Assembly: GCA_043228905.1 (NCBI GenBank)
Contig: JBHGNT010000009.1
Span: 22,196,001-22,260,000 of the forward strand
Direction of reading: 5' to 3'
Length of the DNA stretch: 64,000 nucleotides
DNA from: Azolla caroliniana
Lineage: Eukaryota; Polypodiophyta
Positions 46,646 to 57,310 of the stretch are shown here, in pieces. Position 1 is the first letter of the stretch; each line of letters begins with the position of its first letter. The notes under the pieces were generated by a model. It searched no databases, had not been told where the DNA came from, and was given only the letters and a program-made list of their open reading frames with translations. Both the position numbers and the translations under genes were made by a program.

Positions 46646-47120
46646 ACCACAAATGTTCCTGCATGGGTTGGAAGGTTGCAAAAAACGAAGAATATGTTGT
46701 TGAAAGGCTAACAGTAATTATCTTGGCACCATGAACAAATTGTAAATGTGCAAGACGATCATCTTGTGGCATTTGCTAAAATTGAGTTCAAGTTCTTGTG
46801 ACATGAAACCTACATTGTGGTAAATATGGACACATTGTGGGGAAGTTTTGTTGTGCTCTCCTCATGTCATTCTAGTTTGTCTTACCTAACTAACCTAGAA
46901 CCAAATTCTACGCGGCTAGAACCTAAGCTAGTCTATTGTTGGCGAGGTGTCAATCCACTCCGACGCCTACGATGAGTACTAAGAAATGAACTTAACAAAT
47001 TCTAGTCCTAATACCAAATACACATAAATTGAATTAACTTTACTTGGCGTCTCATACAACCTTCACTAGAATGTATACCCATTCCAACACCACATTAGTT
47101 CATTCCCCTTATGGTCTTGC
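46646..47120. other. intergenic, no gene recognised
   Basis: No supported feature between the copia A remnant and the microsatellite. Confidence 0.5.
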
Positions 47121-47123
47121 ATC

Positions 47124-47217
47124 CACACAAACACAAACACAAACACAAACACAAACACAAACACAAACACAAACACAAACACAAACACAAACACAAACAC
47201 AAACACAAACACAAACA

Positions 47218-47308
<91 letters not shown>
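47124..47308 (+). repeat. compound microsatellite (ACAAAC)n(AC)n(TC)n
   Basis: About 16 ACAAAC hexamers, then about 18 AC and 27 TC dinucleotides. All six frames over it are open as simple repeats; none is a gene. Confidence 0.95.
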
Positions 47309-47309
<1 letters not shown>

Positions 47310-47311
<2 letters not shown>

Positions 47312-47880
47312 GAACTTGTCCACTACCCACAACCAATCCAAGATAAGTTGCACAATGCCCAAACTGCAACCATTAAATGGAAAGATACCCATATAACCAA
47401 TGTTATCCTCATAACACCCTTTAGTCACTACCTTATAGGCTTTCTATTACATTAATGATTTGCTTTAACAATCACAATTGAGGACCCAAAGACAAACAAA
47501 ATACAAACAATTCAACACAACTCGTTTGTAGAATGTTTTGAACTAGAGTTGTAACTACATTAAAACCTTGATAGGATTGAACAAGGTGGATAACTACATA
47601 GTTCTGACAACCAATATGTAACCCCATTCCATGGCACTTTGATTTTTACGACATACTCCTTGTGCTCGAAGTAGATAGATTTTTAGCATCCATAGAGAGG
47701 CCAATATTGACCAATGGGCTTATGTACAAAAGTTATCTTGATATGTGTCTCCTTCCTAATAAGGGATATTGATACATTGAAGCACCAAGTCTTGATGTGT
47801 GAATAAGGCATACACATATGAGCTCAACCTTCTAGTGTTGTCTTTAGTGTGACACTCAAGTCATCACACCCTCTTAATAT
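47310..47880. other. intergenic, no gene recognised
   Basis: Nothing supported. The 3' end of the minus-strand LINE probably lies near its right edge. Confidence 0.4.
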
Positions 47881-49355
47881 ATCATAATAGCTTTCATGAA
47901 TTGCACTATATGCAGAGCATGTAAAAAGCACTTAGCGAGTACTACTCATCCTTTATTAGCCCTTCCTTGCATACCTTACATGCCTTTATATTTGGTTGAT
48001 TTTGATTCCATAATACAACTTCAATACCTAGGTTGTGTGATCAAGTGTGAAAGAGTGTTAGGGCTCTACTAGAATTAATACTCATGTTAGTAATGAGGTA
48101 AGGTTGAATACGATCAATAGGCCTTCTTTCTTTATATAGAACCCAACATTCAAGATTGATGTTTGCAATGTAATATTCTAATTTTGTCCTTTTAACATCT
48201 TTCCACTTCTTTCTTAGTGGGTTCATAAATCTTTCCTCAATAACTATATATTTCATAGCGTCACTTGAAAACTCTAGGAGATCTTCCCATTTTCATGTAA
48301 ACTACCCAACTGGATGAGAGAATTTTGCAGTTTACATCCAACATTCCAACAAGATGTGGTAATATATTATTGGCATATTCTTGACTTTTGTAATGTACCT
48401 ATATACTCTCTATAACACCAATATCTCTATAGGTCGAACACTAGTTTCCAAGAGCATAACTTGATAGGAGGTGGTGGATTTAACTCCTAAGTTATCTGAT
48501 TAAAAACATCTTTTAAAACTTCTCAATCTCATTCCATGCATTAAGAGAGATAGCGATTCCCCACACTTCTATAAAGCAAAAATTGTATTCCATGGCATTA
48601 AATAACATTTGTTTCACTTCCCATCCATGAGTATCATTTGGTTGCATTTATTTTCCAATTCTAGCTTGAATTCTAGACTCAAAGCATACGCTCCATTTAT
48701 TTGTGGCACATACATTGATACCAAAATACTTAAAAGCTTTGTACAAATTGTACATGTTCTTCCTTATATGTAAACACAGGACATGGTATTGGTGAGGTTG
48801 GATGGTTTGCATTACCATCATTAGTGTTTTATCCACATGTACAATTAGTCCACTACTTTGGCAAAATGCTTCTAATGCTCCAAGTAAACATTGCATACCA
48901 ATAACATTATATGAAAAGATAACCATGTCATCTAAAAACAATAAGATATCTTGTTGCACGAGTTTTGCTTCTTCTCTTACAACCTTATTTACCACTTCTT
49001 CCAATCTACCAATGCATAAACGAAAGAGTGTAGGTGATAATGGACCCTTGCTTAACCCCTATGTTACTTAAAAAGTATTTTGGTGACATCTAACTTTCTC
49101 ATATAATCATGCAATAGCAACTAAATACTCTAATGGCATGCTAATTTCCACCATTCTATTCCAAAGCTCACTTTGTGGTATTGTATCAAATGCTTTTTTA
49201 ATCAACAACGCAACAATAGAGTGTCTCTCCTTATAGTCAACTTTTTTCCATAATTATTCTTAATGTAACACGATGATCTACTATGGAATATTTTGGTCTA
49301 AAACCAGCTTGCCCAAGTGCTCTTTTGTTTTGACGCTTACCCATGGTCTTACCTC
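47880..49355 (-). pseudogene. LINE reverse transcriptase remnant
   Basis: Read on the minus strand with many stops and shifts: GQAGFRPKYSIVDH (near 49310), a degraded FDTIP region, NIGVKQGPLSPTLF (near 49050), FLDDMVIFS (reverse transcriptase site, near 48930, FLDD for the usual YADD), SGLIVHVDKT, KYFGINVCATNKWSVCFESR, EVWG...SLNAWNEIEK (near 48540), INLECWVLYKERRPIDRIQPYL (within 48041-48256), and a terminal SHNLGIEV...CKVCKEGL...DEW near 47950. This is the RT-to-C-terminus order of a plant LINE ORF2. The 5' part is missing; copia E starts at 49361. Confidence 0.8.
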
Positions 49356-49360
49356 TTGCG

Positions 49361-49502
49361 TGTCATAGAATATGATTCTATGACTCATACTAAATGGTAG
49401 AATACAAAGTGGTGACATAATGGTGACTCTTGACCGTTGGAGTGTCTCTTCACTCTCAAGGTGAGTTCACACACTAGACCAAGTTGAGCTTGATTCTCAA
49501 CA
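49361..49502 (-). repeat. 3' LTR of copia E (142 bp)
   Basis: On the minus strand it starts TGTTGAGAATCAAGC just after GCTTGAGGGGGCG and ends ATTCTATGACA. Near its end is a perfect hairpin TCATAGAAT-ATG-ATTCTATGA. An unusually short LTR; the other copy lies outside the window, so length rests on motifs. Confidence 0.6.
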
Positions 49503-49800
49503 CGCCCCCTCAAGCTCAAGTCGGGTCGGTTTCAGACGGTATCTGAAATCCGCTTCAACTCGCGTTCCGGAGTCCGCGTTGACTCGCGTCGGCTCGCTTT
49601 ATGTGGAGTTGCGGAATTCGTGGTCCAGCTTGCGTTGTGCGAAGTCTGTGCTTTGGCTTGCGTGCGTAGTTGCGAAGTCTGTGCTTCGCCTTGCGTCTTT
49701 CTTCGCGGCTTTGTGCGGTAGATCGGCTCTTCGCTACTTCGTTGCATGGTTGCGGAATCCACGCGTTATTGCATAGTGTCTTCAGTACTCCCCCTCAAGC
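49503..49800 (-). other. copia E 3' UTR with two polypurine-tract-like runs
   Basis: GCTTGAGGGGGAG (49788-49800) and GCTTGAGGGGGCG (49503-49515) are nearly the same 13-mer, about 285 bp apart. The second abuts the LTR. Between them are CGCAA/CACAGACTTCGCA repeats. The upstream run falls inside the end of the pol frame. Confidence 0.6.
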
Positions 49801-50342
49801 TTGGTAGGTCAAGGATCATCAATCCGAGATCGGTCATGAATTGCCACAACTTGTCGGCTCCTAAGGCTTTAGTGAAGATGTCGACCGTTTGAAGATTGGT
49901 GCTAATGTGTTGTAGGTCGACATCGCCATCTAGAACGTGCTCTCGGATGAAGTGATAGTGCACTTCGATGTGCTTTGCCCGCGCATGGAACACCGGGTTC
50001 CGAGCCAGATAGATACTGCTCATGTTGTCGCAGTACAGGGAAGTCAGATCCTTGATGGGTACGCCCAGATCCTTCAAAATCCTCTTGAGCCATACGGCTT
50101 CACACGCAGCTACGGCTGCGCCCCTGTATTCCGCCTCCGTACTCGAAAGAGCGATGGTAGGCTGCTTCTTGCTACTCCAGGATATTGCTCCACTGCCGAG
50201 GGAGAAAACAAATACGGAAGTTGATCTTCTATCAGCTTTGTAGCCGGGCCCAATCGGCGTCTGTGTACCCCTCGAGTTGTATTGGCATCGCGGTCTTGTA
50301 GAGGATGCCGCAATCCATTGTGCTGCTCACGTAGCGTAGAAC
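49766..50342 (-). pseudogene. copia E RNase H C-terminal part
   Basis: YVSSTMDCGILYK, GYTDADWA, then after a one-base insertion near 50240 the frame continues with STSVFVFSLGSGAISWSS, STEAEYRGA and DNMSSIYLARNPVFHARAKH, ending with ADKLWQFMTDLGL. The frameshift disables this copy. Confidence 0.85.
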
Positions 50343-50751
50343 TGTCAGAACCAAGGATAAAAGATAGAGTGATGGAAGAAGGATAGAGAAGAATGGATGT
50401 ATAAGATAGAGAAAGAAAGAGAATGGATACAATATATGTAATGAGAGCTAAAGACTAGTGTTGATTCGAATTGATTTGAGAATACATGTATGAGCTTATT
50501 TATAGGTTCCTATAGAATAGCTTAGAGATTTCTAGAATGTTCTAGAATGTTCTAGACCTAGAATGCTCTAGGACATTCTAGAACATTCTAGAATAATCTA
50601 GAGTTTTTACAATAATCAATGTAATACAAGAAGTAGCTTTTATTATTTCATATAACAATAAGCTATCTTAATGGTTGAGGTTTTCAAGTATGAATTACAA
50701 GGTTCGAGGTTCAAGTCCGGGTGACGCCATAATGGTCATGTGTTCATGACA
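50343..50751 (-). repeat. 3' LTR of chromovirus D (409 bp)
   Basis: Plus-strand reading TGTCAGAACC ... GTTCATGACA. The first ~139 bp match 55599-55733 with about two mismatches; the last ~53 bp match 57258-57310. Contains several TTCTAGAA(TG) repeats in U3 (50525-50600). Confidence 0.9.
50497..50504 (-). promoter_or_regulatory. TATA box of D LTR
   Basis: On the minus strand TATAAATA lies in the LTR. A start site 28-33 bases downstream would fall at about 50464-50476, the AAATCAATTCG stretch that also marks where the two LTRs of D begin to match. Confidence 0.55.
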
Positions 50752-53700
50752 CTATCCCTCCTTCGAGAACGCCGAGTGGAAGTCGGCGTTAACATTGTTG
50801 GGCCGGGCTTGTTTGGATAGTGACGATGGAAGTCGTTGACCAGAGCTTCAACATTACAAACGTTATCGATGGGTTCCAAAGTGCGATCACTCGGAGGATA
50901 ACCAAGCCAATCAACTAGATAATAAAGCTTATTGCGCACAATCTTAGAATCGAGAATAGCAGCTACCTCGTATTCGGGGCCGTCCACAGGTTGTACAGAA
51001 GGCGGTGGTGGCACGACACGATCAAGAATTAAAGAGGTGTGGCAAGGTTCCAAAAGAGAGCTATGAAAGACAGGGTGAAGCCGCATATGTGCAGGAAGGT
51101 TAAGACGAAATGTTGCATCATTAATCTGCGCCGTGATGACAAAAGGACCTAAGCGTTGATAGTCAAGCTTAGCACACGGTCGGGTAGTCTTGATGTGACG
51201 ACGAAGCAACCATACACGGTCACCAACCTTAAACGGAGACTTAAGACGATGTCGATCGGCATTGGTCTTATGGTGTGCTTGCGCTTTCTGAAGATGTGAC
51301 GATAACTCGAACTGGATTTGTTGTAGTCGGTGGAGGTGATGCGCCGCACTAGGGTTTCGTGACACCTCGGGAAGATCCAGTATACACCATCGAGGGTGGT
51401 TGCCGGTGTAGGCAAAGAAAGGTGTAACTTTGGTAGAAGAGTGGACCGTGTTGTTGTATGCAAACTCAGCAAGATGTAAAATTTTACTCCAATCATCTTG
51501 TTGATAACTAATGAAACATTGAAGATATTGCTCGAGCGTTTGATTTGTGCGCTCTGTTTGTCTGTCAGTTTGTGGATGATAAGCCGAAGAGAGTTTGCAA
51601 GAGATTTTGAGGCCTGCCCATAGGTGCTTCCAAAAGTGTGAGATAAATTGAGGACCTCAATCGCTAATAATATCATTCGGGAGACCATGATGGCGAAACA
51701 CTTCACGCATAATGAGATCTGCAGTTTCTTCACTATTGATGGTCTTTACACATGGTACAAAATGTGCCATCTTGGTGAACCGATCCACTACTGTTAAAAT
51801 AGTATCAAAGCCTTTGGAAGGTGGCAGATCCGTAATGAAATCCATAGAAATAGACTGCCATTGCTTGTTGGGAGGGGGTAATGGTTGTAGTAAGCCATAA
51901 GGGTGATGCCGGGGTATTTTGGCGCGACAACAGGTGTCACAAGTGCGAACATAATCTTCGACAAATTTTTGCAAGTGAGGCCACCAAAACGAACGTTTCA
52001 CCAGCTCAATGGTCTTGGAAATACCAAAATGTCCAGCCATGGGGGCATCATGACAATGTTCCAACACTTGAAGTCGGGGTGATCCGTCGGGGACGTAAAG
52101 GAGATTCTTGTAGAAGAGTAAACCATCTTGCCACTTGAAGTCCTTATAATGTTGAGATGACCCTGGCAATGTGGAGCAAGATGGACGACTTGAACCACAG
52201 TGGGCTAAGACATCCTTAGCAAAATCATCCGAATGAAGTTGTTGCCGAATAGTGTCAAGAAGGGTAGAATCAAGTGGTGTGGCATAAATTGTTGTTACCT
52301 GTAGCTTTGATGGCTCGAGGAGAGTTTGCTTTTGATTGTCAAAGGCCAGATCTCTAGGTCGAAGTGCTAGATATGAACGCCGAGACAGAGCATCTGCTTT
52401 CCCTTGTTGTTTTCCGGGGCGAAAAATGATCTTGAAATCGAAACGCGTTAGAAATTGGGCCCACCAAGCTTGTCGTCTATTTAATACTCGAGCTGTTTGA
52501 AAATATGTGAGATTTTTGTGATCACTATAAATGATAATCTGATGAGGTGATCCTTCTAGAAAATGACGCCATTGCTCGAATGAGTCGACCACAGCTAGTA
52601 ACTCCTTGTCATGCACCTCATAGTTTATCTCCGAAACAGTAAACTTTCTTGAGTGAAACGCGACTGGATGTATCTGCCCGTCCTCGCCTGGTTGCGATAG
52701 GATACTCCCCAATGCAAAGTCTGATGCATTCGCCTCAATAGTAAATGGCTTTTCAGGATCAATATGTGCTAGGATGGGTGCTGATGTGAATGCCTCTTTT
52801 AGCTGCGTAAAAGCCTTGTCCGCTTCGATACTCCAAAAAAATGCTTGATTTTTCTTGGTGAGTTGAGTAAGGGGCAACACAATGCTTGAATAATTATGTA
52901 TGAATTTGCGATAGAAGTTCGCAAATCCGAGGAAACACTGGACATCCCGAACTGAGCATGGGGGTTTCCATTCCAATATTGTTTGGACTTTTGCCGGGTC
53001 CATGAAAACACCCTGGGATGAAATAGTGTATCCCAAAAATTCGACTTGTTTGCAATCAAAACTGCATTTCTCAAGTTTGGCGTAAAGACCATACTTCCTT
53101 AGGCGTTCAAGTACTTGCCGCACATGTATATCATGCTCCCCCTGTGTTTTAGAGTAAATCAATAGATCATCTCGGTAGATGATTAGAAAAATATCCAAGA
53201 AATCCCGGAAGATGTCATTTGCCATATGTTGGAATACGGTAGGTGCATTTGTGAGCCCGAAAGGCATGACTGTATACTCGAAATGACCATACCGAGTACG
53301 AAATGCTGTTTTCCACTCATCTCCTGGCCGAATTCGAACAAGATTATATGCACCCCTTAGATCAATTTTGGTAAAATGCTTTGCCCCACCAATGCGTTCT
53401 AAGAGATTGGAGATTAAAGGTAAAGCATACCTATTCCTTATGTTGACTTTATTTAATCCTCGATAGTCAACGACCAAACGAAGGGAGCCGTCCTTTTTCT
53501 TCACAAAAAAGATAGGAGCACCAGCTGGAGACTTTGAATGTCGAATAAACCCATGTGCAAGATTTTCCTCGAGCTCAGTGGGTGATAAATTGTAAATCGG
53601 ACCCCACGGAGGCTCTTTTCCTGGTTGGAGATCAATAGGACAGTCGTACGACCGATGCTTTGGAAGAACACTAGCTTTGACTTTGTCGAAAACATTAGCA

Positions 53701-55534
53701 TAGTCTTGATATTTTTTGGGAATTTGGATGTCTGAATTCCCTTGAGTGACACTAGAAGGTGTCACTGATACTGCAAATAAGAAAAGGTCCTCCTTGCCTC
53801 CCACTTGGTGCAATTGTTGCAATGTGATGGCTGAAATTTGATGAGAAGGATATGGTGCATCGGTAGAACTATATACTTTGGGAGGATAATCCCGAGTTCG
53901 ATCCTTGACAATGATATTTTCTGCTAAAGGGCACCTAATTTCTCGCTTCCTCCAATCGATTCTAGGGTTATGTAGCTCGAACCATGGCAAACCGAGGACA
54001 ATTGGATGCTCATGACTACGGATTATGTTAAAGGAAACTACACATCCTAAATCACCCAAGAGTATGTGTATTGGCTCAGACTCTTCAAATATCTTCCCGG
54101 AAGCTATGGGGTGTCCATCAATCACTACTACGGAAACTGGACAAGGAAGTGTATGCAAGGATATTTGGTGTTTTTGGGCAAAATCTCTATCCATGAAACA
54201 AGAATTGGCTCCAGTATCTAAGAGGGCTTGGACTTGAAGTTGACAATTGGGTATCCTAACTTGTACTAGAGCTGAGAAGACTCTACTAACATGCTTGGAA
54301 GAAATGGAACCCACACTAGGTTGTACATATCTAGGGTTGTCCAACCAAATGGCTCCTATTTTGGCCGGACTTATTTGTTTGACTCCTCTTCTAATTGGCT
54401 TAGGACTTCAAATTTATTGGACAAGGGTGGATTATTCATAATATTAGATTCACTAACTACTTCTAAAATGTTGGACTCATTTTTATTGTCACAGTGAATT
54501 TGATTTACCTGACGTCTCGGCCTACGGGAGCAATGAATGGCTATATGTCTTGGACCTCCACAATATAAGCACAGATGGTTTGCTCGACGACGTTGCTTCT
54601 CTTCGTTTGACAACGGTCCTCGTCATTGAGTCATATCGATCTCCATGGGTGTAGGACTATCCATTGGGACTGGACTACGTGTTTGCCTTGGAGTTGGAGC
54701 AGGGCTATACATTTGCCTTGGGGATGATTGCGCCGTTATTGATGCATAAGTTGGTGTGAATCTAGATCTTGTTATTTGTTGTTGTCGCTCACATCGACGC
54801 TCAAAAAGGCGATTATCACACCGTATTGCTCGACTAATAGCTTCTGTAAGTGACCTTGGATCCTCGGGGAAGGTAAGAAGTAAGTCTTTGACATCACTAC
54901 GAAGGCCTAAACAGAATTGCTCCATTAGGGCTTGTTCATCCCAAGGAATATCGCTTGCGATGAGACGGAAATTGGCAGCATATGTTGAAGCTGGTTGATC
55001 ACCTTGACGAAGTGTACGAATCTTGTTGATAGCTGTTCTCGCCCCATCAGTATCTCTGAAACAAGCCTTAAATTCCTTGATAAATTCCTCGAAATTATTC
55101 AGTAGAGGAGAATTGGTCTCTAGCAATGGAGCAAACCACGACAACGCTATGCCAGTCAATAAAGTGCCCACTAGCCCGACTCGTGATGCATCTGTTGGAT
55201 AACGTGCGGGATGCATTTGAATCACCAACCGTACTTGATTCAAAAAACCGCAGAAATGCGCCCTCGACCCATCAAATTTAGCTGGGAGGCTAATTTTGGG
55301 CTCCTTGATAAGTCCCTAACCTTCAACCCTTTGTTGTTGTAACACGACAATTGTCAACTCTAACTGTTGCACTCGTCGCGTGAACTCCTCTTGTTGTTGT
55401 TGCTTCTCTATAGTAACCTTTTGTAGATCCCCAAGTAGACGTTGATTCTCTACTTCAAGAGATGCGAACTTGGATTTAAGGTTCTCCATTTCTGCAACAA
55501 GGGTGAGATATTCTTCTGAGTTAATGGCAGCCAT
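50736..55534 (-). pseudogene. gag-pol polyprotein of chromovirus D
   Basis: gag starts at 55534 (MAAINSEEY) with an N-terminal coiled-coil-like stretch, then retrotransposon gag (about 55300-54800) and knuckle CLYCGGPRHIAIHC (near 54560). In-frame stops: TAG 55316, TGA 54623, TGA 51657. gag closes at 54371 and pol is in another frame (54344 onwards). Protease LLDTGANSCFMD; RT with KIDLRGAYNLVRI and IYRDDLLIYS; RNase H with IEANASDFALGSIL, where the usual first Asp is Asn; integrase zinc finger (HDAPMAGHFG ... CDTCCRAK) and core; GPY-like region; C-terminal chromodomain (DGPEYEVAAILDSK ... YLVDWLGY). The stop codon lies 16 bases inside the 3' LTR. Confidence 0.9.
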
Positions 55535-55583
55535 GGTTTCAGGATGGTTACAAAGGAGGATAAGAGAGAGAGAGAGAGAGAGA

Positions 55584-55598
55584 GAATTCGAATCAAAC
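55584..55598 (-). other. candidate self-priming site of D (no tRNA match)
   Basis: On the minus strand the 15 bases after the 5' LTR read GTTTGATTCGAATTC. There is no TGG start, so no ordinary tRNA primer. TTGATTCGAATT is exactly complementary to AATTCGAATCAA at the predicted 5' end of the element's own transcript. Confidence 0.55.
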
Positions 55599-55733
55599 TG
55601 TCAGAACCAAGGATAAAAGATAGAGTGATGGAAGAAGGATAGAGAAGAATGGATGTATAAGATAGAGAAAGAAAGAGAATGGATACAAGATATGTAATGA
55701 GAGCTAAAGACTGGTGTTGATTCGAATTGATTT

Positions 55734-57257
55734 ACTCTTCACTTTACTTTAGTTTGTTGCATGATCCAATCTTTCGTCCGTCCGCGTCCAACATCGTCCG
55801 GTAGCCGGTTCCATTTTGCTTGCCGGTCGGTTCCGGTTCCGATTTTGCTTGCAGACCGATTCCGGTTTGCTTGCCGGTTTCGGTTTCGGTTTTGCTTGCC
55901 GGCCGGTTTCCGGTTCCGATTTTGCTTGCAGACCGATTCCGGTTTGCTTGCCGGTTTCGGTTTCGGTTTTGCTTGCCGGCCGGTTTCCGGTTTTGCTTGC
56001 CGGTTCCGGTTCCGGTTTTGCTTGCCGGCCGGTTTCCGGTTTTGCTTGCTGGTTCCGGTTCCGGTTTTGCTTGCCGGCCGGTTCCGGTTTGCTTGCCGAC
56101 CGGTTTCGATTCCGGTTTGCTTGCCGGTTTCGGTTCCGGTTTTGCTTGCCGGTTCCGGTTCCGGTTTTGCTTGCCGGCCGGTTCCGGTTTGCTTGCCGAC
56201 CGGTTCCGATTCCGGTTTGCTTGCCGGTTTCGGTTCCAGTTTTGCTTACCGGCCGGTTTCCGGTTTTGCATACCCGTTCCGATTCCGGTTTTGCTTACCG
56301 GCCCGTTTCCGGATTTGCTTACCGGACCCGTTTCCGGTTTTAGGGATTTTGGCCACCATCATCCATCAAGACAAAGTGGCCAAAGTTCTCTCAGCACAAA
56401 TGAAAAATGAGGGAGCTCAAGGTGTTTATATAGCCAGGGCCTTAACTTTCCTATCTATGTGGGATAGTTCTAATATCTCTATCTAATCAAACTTCATTTT
56501 CCCATAACTTGATATGTATTTCTCCATTTTATATATAGTAAAATACATTTTGAAGCTCTTGAGTATATTCATCTTTCTATAGTAAGCTACCAATCTAATC
56601 TATAATAATTATTTCATTATTTTTTTACATAGTGTGTGAAGATTCACACGACATTCGCCCCCACCAAACCTGCACATCCACCGGTATGTGCCAATTTTGG
56701 TGAGGATTCATTTTTGTTTACTATACTTTTTCATCGATGCTTAAGACTGAATCGTCAAAAGCTTCGAATCCAATTTCTATTCTTTCTCTTCTCTTGAAGA
56801 TCTTGATTCTTTTACCGGCAATTGGCAAGGCAAGTGGTGTACCATCTAGTTCTACTAAATGATATGTTGCATTATCTTCCACTTTCTTCACCACATATGG
56901 TCCAAACCATCGTTGTGAGAATTTTCGAGCCGTACTATGTTGGTTATCTAGGCTACTGTCATAGACTAGCACCCAATCTCCTTCAACGATTTTCCTCGGC
57001 CGAAGTCGATGTCGTTTATCGAAGTCTTTCTTGTTCTTTAGCCTTGCATTCTTTAGCCGCGCTTTAGCCACCTCTACATCTTCCAAATTCCGCTCTAATT
57101 GTCGAATCCTCAATGCTAGAAGATCTTCTCTACTTATCTCATCTTGCCATGGCAATGCAAACCATGAAATAATACTTTGTTCTACCGGCACTGGCAGCTC
57201 TGCATATGGGGCTGATAACAGGTGAAGATATACATCTCATGAGTCTAGAAGAAGAAG
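55734..57257 (-). mobile_element. fragment of gypsy element G (pol end, PPT, LTR)
   Basis: Read on the minus strand: integrase C-terminal part of a different gypsy family (57215-56721, with REDLLALRIRQLER, RPRKIVEGDWVLVYDSS, FSQRWFGPYVVKK and a normal stop), polypurine tract GGTGGGGGCGAA (56654-56665), then LTR start TGTCGTGTGAATC at 56653 running to 55734. That LTR carries a CCGGTTTTGCTTG minisatellite. No upstream pol or second LTR. Confidence 0.8.
55799..56340 (-). repeat. CCGG-rich minisatellite in LTR of G
   Basis: Many variants of TTTTGCTTGCCGGCCGGTT and GCTTGCCGGTTCCGGTT, in irregular higher-order units. Long open frames on both strands (for example 55761-56486 plus, 55744-56271 minus) are repeat artefacts. 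Confidence 0.9.
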
Positions 57258-57310
57258 AAGGTTCGAGGTTCAAGTCCGGGTGACGCCATAATGGTCATGT
57301 GTTCATGACA

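Larger units (their letters stand above)
49361..50342 (-). mobile_element. Ty1/copia element E, 3' part
   Basis: Minus-strand copia: RNase H C-terminus (50342 to 49766), 3' UTR and LTR (49361-49502). Element D splits RNase H here; the target duplication AGAAC is 50338-50342 and 57311-57315. Removing D joins KRVL to RYVSSTMDC, the expected RNase H sequence. E extends right to 58278, where F interrupts it. Confidence 0.85.
50343..57310 (-). mobile_element. Ty3/gypsy chromovirus D, nested in E
   Basis: Minus-strand gypsy with perfect target duplication AGAAC on both sides. Left LTR 50343-50751 (409 bp, complete; the 3' LTR of the element). Right LTR (5' LTR) begins at 55599 and ends at 57310, but its interior is replaced by 1.5 kb of a different gypsy element. 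gag-pol with chromodomain lies between. There are three in-frame stops and a gag/pol frame change, so it is inactive. Confidence 0.9.
55599..57310 (-). repeat. chimeric 5' LTR of chromovirus D
   Basis: Ends match the normal LTR: 55599-55733 (R-U5) and 57258-57310 (start of U3). About 210 bp of U3, including the TATA region, is absent; 55734-57257 is foreign gypsy sequence in the same orientation. Outer target duplications are intact. Confidence 0.85.

Noticed and set aside
47044-47455. Long open frames over the microsatellite on both strands
   Set aside because: They encode only TQ/TH/SL or VF/VC repeats from (ACAAAC)n(AC)n(TC)n. Openness follows from simple-sequence composition.
54344-54375. 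Programmed frameshift between gag and pol of D
   Set aside because: A frame change exists, but no X XXY YYZ slippery heptamer is seen and the element has other lesions, so a plain indel is as likely.
55744-56486. Overlapping open frames of 175-241 codons
   Set aside because: Translations of a CCGG-rich minisatellite open in several frames at once, located inside the LTR of a retroelement.
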